Source of the DNA: Drosophila miranda
Lineage: Eukaryota > Arthropoda > Insecta > Diptera > Drosophilidae
Assembly: GCF_003369915.1 (NCBI RefSeq)
Contig: NC_046676.1
Coordinates: 4,526,001 to 4,590,000, forward strand
Length of the DNA stretch: 64,000 nucleotides
Direction of reading: 5' to 3'
This document shows positions 59,301 to 64,000 of the stretch, one piece after another (within the stretch, counting starts at the first letter, position 1; every line of letters starts with the position of its first letter). Position numbers and translations under genes: made by a program. The notes below the pieces were generated by a model. It saw only the letters and a program-made list of their open reading frames with translations, was not told the origin of the DNA and made no database searches.

Positions 59301-62300
59301 GTGAAATCTGTCGCGTCGTCACACAGTCTGCGGAGGGGATTGGCGCTTGTGCGTGTTCGTTTGTTTTTGCCATGTTTTGTGGCAAACGCTAGGGCCGCTG
59401 CTCATGTGACAGCTCGGAATGAACGAATCGTTTCGTTGTGCGGCTCTTAATTGCCACTCCACTTACCCGGCAAATGTATCCGCTGGCGATAAATTCGTTT
59501 CGTTCGTTTGTTTGTGCTCGCTCTACGTTCGCCTCCCACCCGGCTTCCATAAACAAATCAACAAAAAACAATCGAGCACACAGCACAGTAATAATCAATT
59601 AAGAACGACTCATGTTGGGGCTTGCATTTCCTGTTGCACTTCGATCTAATATTCTTCAGTGGTGTTGTTGCGCGCTCGAAATTCGAACTTCGAATGACGG
59701 AGAGGTTTCCTTGCCCATCTCTTCATTCTCCTTCAGTCTTTGTTCCCTTCCATCTCTCGTGCCATCTCGCACTCACTCTATTTCTCGTTCTCTTCTCCCT
59801 TTCCTGCTTGGAGTTTACAGTTCCAAAGTGTCTCATCCCCTTCCCTTCCCTACCCAGCCACCAACACTTTGTATTCTCACTTCTCTCCCTTGCTCTTCTG
59901 TTTTGTTTGGTTGCGTTCCCGTGACGCAATGGAAATTTACCAAGCTGAGATCATTAAATTCCACGGCATGTCTTCAGCTCTCATGAACAACCCTCCCCTC
60001 CCCTACCCTACCCTTCTCCGTATGGAGTGCATAGTAATGTTCCTTACGTTGTAGCTCGATTAAACAAAATAAATACATTCAAAGCTTTGAACTTTGTTGC
60101 ACACCAATGGCAACACTAATGGTTTGATAACAATGTGTTATTTATGTAGTGCATGGTTCGCATGCTTGCCATTAAGTGTTGGTTATTCATCATTTTTTTA
60201 ATGAACGAAATTTATGGTTATGGTTTCAGAGCTAAGCCAAGTTGAAGGTTCGTTCCACCGCAAAAGATTAATGCCAAAATTGCATGAAGCACAAAGTTTG
60301 AAGGTTACGAACGGAGGCACGCGATAATCTACGAAATGAATATTGCAAATGGAACTGCAATCAGTTGCTGCATTCCATATGAAAATGTACCCACTGTACC
60401 AAATGGAACTGATTTAGCAATTTAGTAAACAATAGCAATCCTCGAATGATGTGAACTAGAATTGAGCTAATCCAATATTTGAAAATGTCCACACGTAATG
60501 AGAAGATGAGGGACGGACGCATTAGATAAGATAAACCAAGCTAATTAAATGTTGTTCGCCTTAAACCCCCAACAGTAACTATTTTGCTTGTTCACATGAT
60601 TGAATGATTAAACTATAGAACTCTTTCTGTGGACAGATCCGAAAACATACATTAATACATAGATCATCCTTAATGTGTGCACCTTTCGGTAATTGATAGA
60701 ATCAATTGCCCTCCTTCTCGTTCTCGTAATCTGCGTGTGTTTATAATGATTATCGCTATTAGCTATAATTAGCACAATTTGTGCCCTAAGTTCCCTCTCC
60801 ACAGGCGACAGGTGGAAACCGGTTCTTGGGTCTCGATTTTTTGCTCGATTTGCACGCAATCAGCTGTTTGCTCTTTAACATTCGCTGCTGACACACATTG
60901 TCAGACAGACAAATAAATAAGGAAAAACAACATTTCAGAATAAAATTAAATGCACAAAGGCCTTACCGGTTCCATCAGCTGCTTCCGACAGTGGTTTTAC
61001 TGGTTCGTTAGAATCGCTACTGCCGCACCGACGCGATGGACGGGTGGGATGTGGGATGGCATTCGATTTTGCTTCTACTTGTAGTGTTTACACACATTCT
61101 GTGTGTAGCAGTTTGAGGTCAATGGCTTCGTAGACTCACATACACACACACATATGTATGTTTTTTGCCAACTCTAAGCACATTACGACTTCCAAATGCA
61201 CAAAATCGAGAGCTCAAGGACGGCAGACAAGAGAATGGTTTTCGATTACACTAAATCAAATTTGCAGAGCCATAAAGCGACGGGAAAAAACCAAAAATCG
61301 AAGCCCAAAAAGTGTCTGTCCCACGCCCATGTCCAACCCATGGGCGGCACTCTCCCCATGCATGAGTGGATGGACTGGGGGGAGGCAAAGGCAAAGGCGA
61401 AGGAACGGGCACAGGCAATAAAACCGAAATGAGTGGTAGAGCAAAATGGCGGCGCGTGTGTATGTTTCGTATCGCAGGGAGTGGAATTGGTAAAAGCGAA
61501 AAATCCCGAAACTGTGCTACGGCCGCTAAAAGCCTACCAACAGCATCATTGCTTTCGCTTTTTGCCTCCAACACTCTTTCGGCTTTTGTAAATTAAACCA
61601 CGGAGGATAATGGAGGAACCGTGGCAGAAACTATGAAGCTGTTCTTCTGCTATCTGCCCAGCGATAAGGTATCAATATTCTTTAACTTACAAGTGCTTAC
61701 ATCTTATGTTTAGTATATATTTATGGCCAAGGTACGAAAGTGCTGACAATTTGCCTTATCGGAGTCTGTTGAGTCAGTTCCACGTACCCGCAGTGCAGCT
61801 CTCAGCATAAATAAAATACATAAAATAACGTATTACATATAGAGAGTGTGGGGCTCTCCCAATCAATATAAAATGATTTCAGCAGACGTGCCCAACTGAT
61901 TTTAAATATACACTTTGTTGACATATAAATAGACTACACACTCGATCACACTCATAGACGTAGACATTTCTTAAAGATAAATAAATAAATGAATTATTGT
62001 TAACTCATGGGGCCTCAAAGTAAAAAGCAAGGCAAACGAAATATGAACTTATTTATCAGAGACCATAAGACCCGGCAATTACGCATTTGTGCTTTGCAAA
62101 TATGGAAATACTGCTCAATAAACCAGCAACCAGGTCAATAAACATTAAAAATGTACAACGCTTCTTACCTGAGCGCTTTTTCAAGCGGTATTGATGGCGG
62201 AAGCTCTTCTGGAATCGTGGGGTTATTAGTTAGATTACAACCATTTTATTAAAACTCTGTGCTATCCTCATTTAAACTGTTTACATTGCGAGCTGGACGA

Positions 62301-63200
62301 TATTTTGGGTGTACGCCGTTCTGGTGAGGGACGGTGCAGGTGAGTCTTTTAATAAACCGAATGAGCTCGCTCTCTCCCCTTGCTCTCGGCTTTTTTTCGT
62401 TTCTCTTTGCGTCGATGATTCCGCTTGCCGATGTTTTATGAATTTTCCCCTCTGCTTTTGCTGCACAGTGGAACGTAATTGTGTTCGGCGCGTGTCAAAT
62501 ACGGCTCTGTGCCTCTGAATTTTAATTTCACGTCAAGAGCTTTAATGCCAAATGCTGCACGAGTCGGTACTACTGATTGTATACAATTGCACAACACATT
62601 GGAGACTTTGGTGGAGTGTTATTATCGCAGGCTGTTTGAGAGCTGTCTGGAGAGCTGCCAGCTGAGGGTCGTTGGAGTTTCACTGTGCCTGAGTTTCGAT
62701 TTTTTCCCAGCACCACAAACTCTGGGGGAAGTACGAGTATGGCAATGGACAACAGCACCACCAAACAACGGCACAAGTTCACCAGAAAATGTGGGGCGGT
62801 CGGAGGTCGGAGTAAACAAACGTTACAACACACACACACACGCACACAAATGCGGACACAAAGAATACGTACAATTATGTATGTATGTACATATGTACGC
62901 TGGAAACGGAATAAAAGTTTGATGTTTTTGGCACTGCTAACCGATTCTTATCTAATTATTTCATATTTAATTTAATTACTTTTAACGTTCCGGCGAGAGC
63001 TAATCACAAATTTGGTACGAAAGATTAACGAATTTTTTCTTTACAAAACGCAAAGAAACTGAAAAATCTCGGAATTTGCATATGTTTTCCAAACCCCTAA
63101 AATACCGATTGACAAAAAACACTTTTTATTCAAATTAGCGCACGCTTTTCGCCAGCTTTGTTTTAAAAAAAATTGCGTACAAAATAGCGCTCTAACGACA
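53400..63200. other. Large gene-poor region
   Basis: About 10 kb with no recognised protein gene. It has AT-rich blocks, dinucleotide and CATA-type repeats (around 55950-56190), a CAT/CAC run (56878-56910), and many pyrimidine-rich stretches (59700-59900). Good minus-strand splice donors occur, for example at about 62168 (CAG|GTAAGAAGC), 60966 and 57021. Parts may therefore be long leader introns of CG3409 or of a gene to the right. It is probably regulatory. Confidence 0.45.
61633..61668 (+). CDS. Possible short initial coding exon or micro-ORF
   Basis: ATG followed by eleven favoured Drosophila codons (MKLFFCYLPSDK), ending exactly at a donor AAG|GTATCA. Joining to the acceptor at 61713 (TTATGTTTAG) would give a 22-aa peptide across a 45-bp intron; alternatively the exon splices to something beyond. 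The codon quality stands out against the surrounding non-coding DNA, but the segment is very short. Confidence 0.22.
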
Positions 63201-63217
63201 CGTTTAACTCGGGGAAG

Positions 63218-63272
63218 CAGTGTGACCGCGGACTCATCGAGAAAATATACCGTCCGACCCTCGGAAATATAC
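63218..63272 (-). promoter_or_regulatory. Motif 1 plus Motif 6 core promoter, pointing left
   Basis: On the minus strand CGGTCACACTG (63228-63218) is a perfect Motif 1 (YGGTCACACTR). Just upstream are two GGTATATTT Motif 6-type copies (63263-63272 and 63243-63252). This pair is the standard TATA-less housekeeping promoter of Drosophila. The predicted start lies near 63200 with transcription toward lower coordinates. The gene it serves is not identified. Confidence 0.65.
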
Positions 63273-63439
63273 CAAAGAATACCGCCTCATTTTAAAAATA
63301 TGCCGTAAATATACTGACGTATTCAAGTTCTATTATACATATTCCTCGTTTTCGATATTCCGCCGAATATTACTAGCTAGATAGATCTTTCAGCCCTGCC
63401 CACATAATTTTATCCAATTTATTAACCTATTTTCTACTT

Positions 63440-64000
63440 GACTGGTTTATTTTAAATACTTGCTTTTATTGGATTTTGCCTATGTCTCCCCAACTCAATT
63501 TGACCCCTTTTTTCCTGCCAAATTTGGGCCGCACCATTTAGTAGTGAAAGAGTTTAAGGCTATGAAGAAGAATAGGCCCCCCATAAATCTCCCAAATCAA
63601 TCCAACATCTACATCATCCCATCCAAACTACCTTCCCTCTTATTAACTTACTAAAATTGTAGAGGCTTACGTAGTAATCTCGACATCCTTTTTCGAGATA
63701 GTGTTACATTTGCATCCCATGTTGTTGTGTTAACCGAGATCTGGTTAATCCCGGACAATCTTGGTTCCGAAGTGTTTTCAGGTCGGTGTACAATTTTTAG
63801 AAATGATCATTCGTCCCGACGTACTATAGCGGTTCTGATTACAGTGGACTCAAACTTCACAGTCCAGGTTAAACAACAACCATTCATTACTTGCTCGTAA
63901 ATTTACTTTCTTCGGATATCTCAATTTACGAGCAGCACTTGTCCGCTTTAACCGCTGTTTCTTCGCTATCAGATAAATATCACATGATAGCTCTTGGTGA
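63440..64000 (+). mobile_element. CR1-like retrotransposon, 5' part with endonuclease start, cut by window edge
   Basis: From 63655 the plus strand reads NCRGLRSNLDILFRDSV and VVVLTEIWLIPDNLGSE, the first endonuclease motifs of CR1/Jockey-type ORF2. A TAA at 63652-63654 stands where a Gln is expected before NCRGL, and the frame stops again at 63898. The sequence before it (63460-63650) is open and may be leader or ORF1 remains; the left boundary is not certain. The element continues beyond the window. It may be of the same family as the piece in Tdc2 intron 5. Confidence 0.6.

Noticed and set aside
59612..59986. 124-codon ORF with Ser/Leu/Pro text
   Set aside because: It arises from a long pyrimidine-rich tract; overlapping frames look equally open.

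Overview
This is eukaryotic nuclear DNA from a Drosophila species. Genes have short GT-AG introns, third positions in exons are GC-rich, and DRE, Motif 1 and Motif 6 promoter motifs are present. The run of conserved genes is, by recall of the D. melanogaster map, the set found around 42A-42C on arm 2R (Muller element C): PGAP3-like CG3271, cyclophilin CG17266, Tdc1, Tdc2, FOXRED1-like CG3270, Mob4, Rab2 and transporter CG3409. The LOA-clade (bilbo/TRIM-like) retrotransposons and the mini-me-like elements hint at the obscura group. That species call is inference only.

Layout. 0-15 kb is a transposon graveyard. One LOA element copy is cut by the window edge (1-1546). A second LOA element (1927-12086, minus strand) was broken by an LTR-like 1.8 kb element (TGTAACG...CGTTACA), which was itself broken by a small BEL/Pao element with two 372 bp LTRs. 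All three insertions can be delimited by their target-site duplications (13, 4 and 5 bp). To their right lie decayed I-clade retrotransposon pieces and a hAT transposase remnant. 16-18 kb holds two convergent housekeeping genes, PGAP3-like and cyclophilin H. 19.4-20.1 kb has a broken coiled-coil coding sequence.

20.5-36.8 kb holds the two tyrosine decarboxylase paralogues, Tdc1 (593 aa, 3 coding exons) and Tdc2 (635 aa, 7 coding exons), both on the minus strand. Between them are an unrecognised 284-aa plus-strand gene and a decayed coding stretch. Intron 5 of Tdc2 (5.5 kb) is filled by mini-me/Helentron-like repeats, two of them in inverted orientation, and by a CR1-like retrotransposon split by one of them.

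39.6-51.9 kb is compact and gene-rich: an Alba-domain (Rpp25-like) gene, CG3270/FOXRED1, Mob4, Rab2 and an SLC16 transporter (CG3409). Mob4 and Rab2 share a divergent promoter region with two perfect DREs. 53-64 kb is mostly non-coding. It probably contains leader exons, introns and enhancers of neighbouring genes. It carries a Motif 1/Motif 6 promoter at 63.2 kb pointing left and ends in the 5' part of another CR1-like retrotransposon.

Functional themes: trace-amine (tyramine/octopamine) synthesis by the Tdc pair, membrane traffic (Rab2), GPI-anchor remodelling (PGAP3), spliceosome-associated prolyl isomerase (CypH), mitochondrial complex I assembly (FOXRED1), STRIPAK signalling (Mob4) and monocarboxylate transport. 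They are neighbours by chromosomal history and do not form an operon. Exon coordinates below were derived by hand from splice sites and reading-phase continuity.
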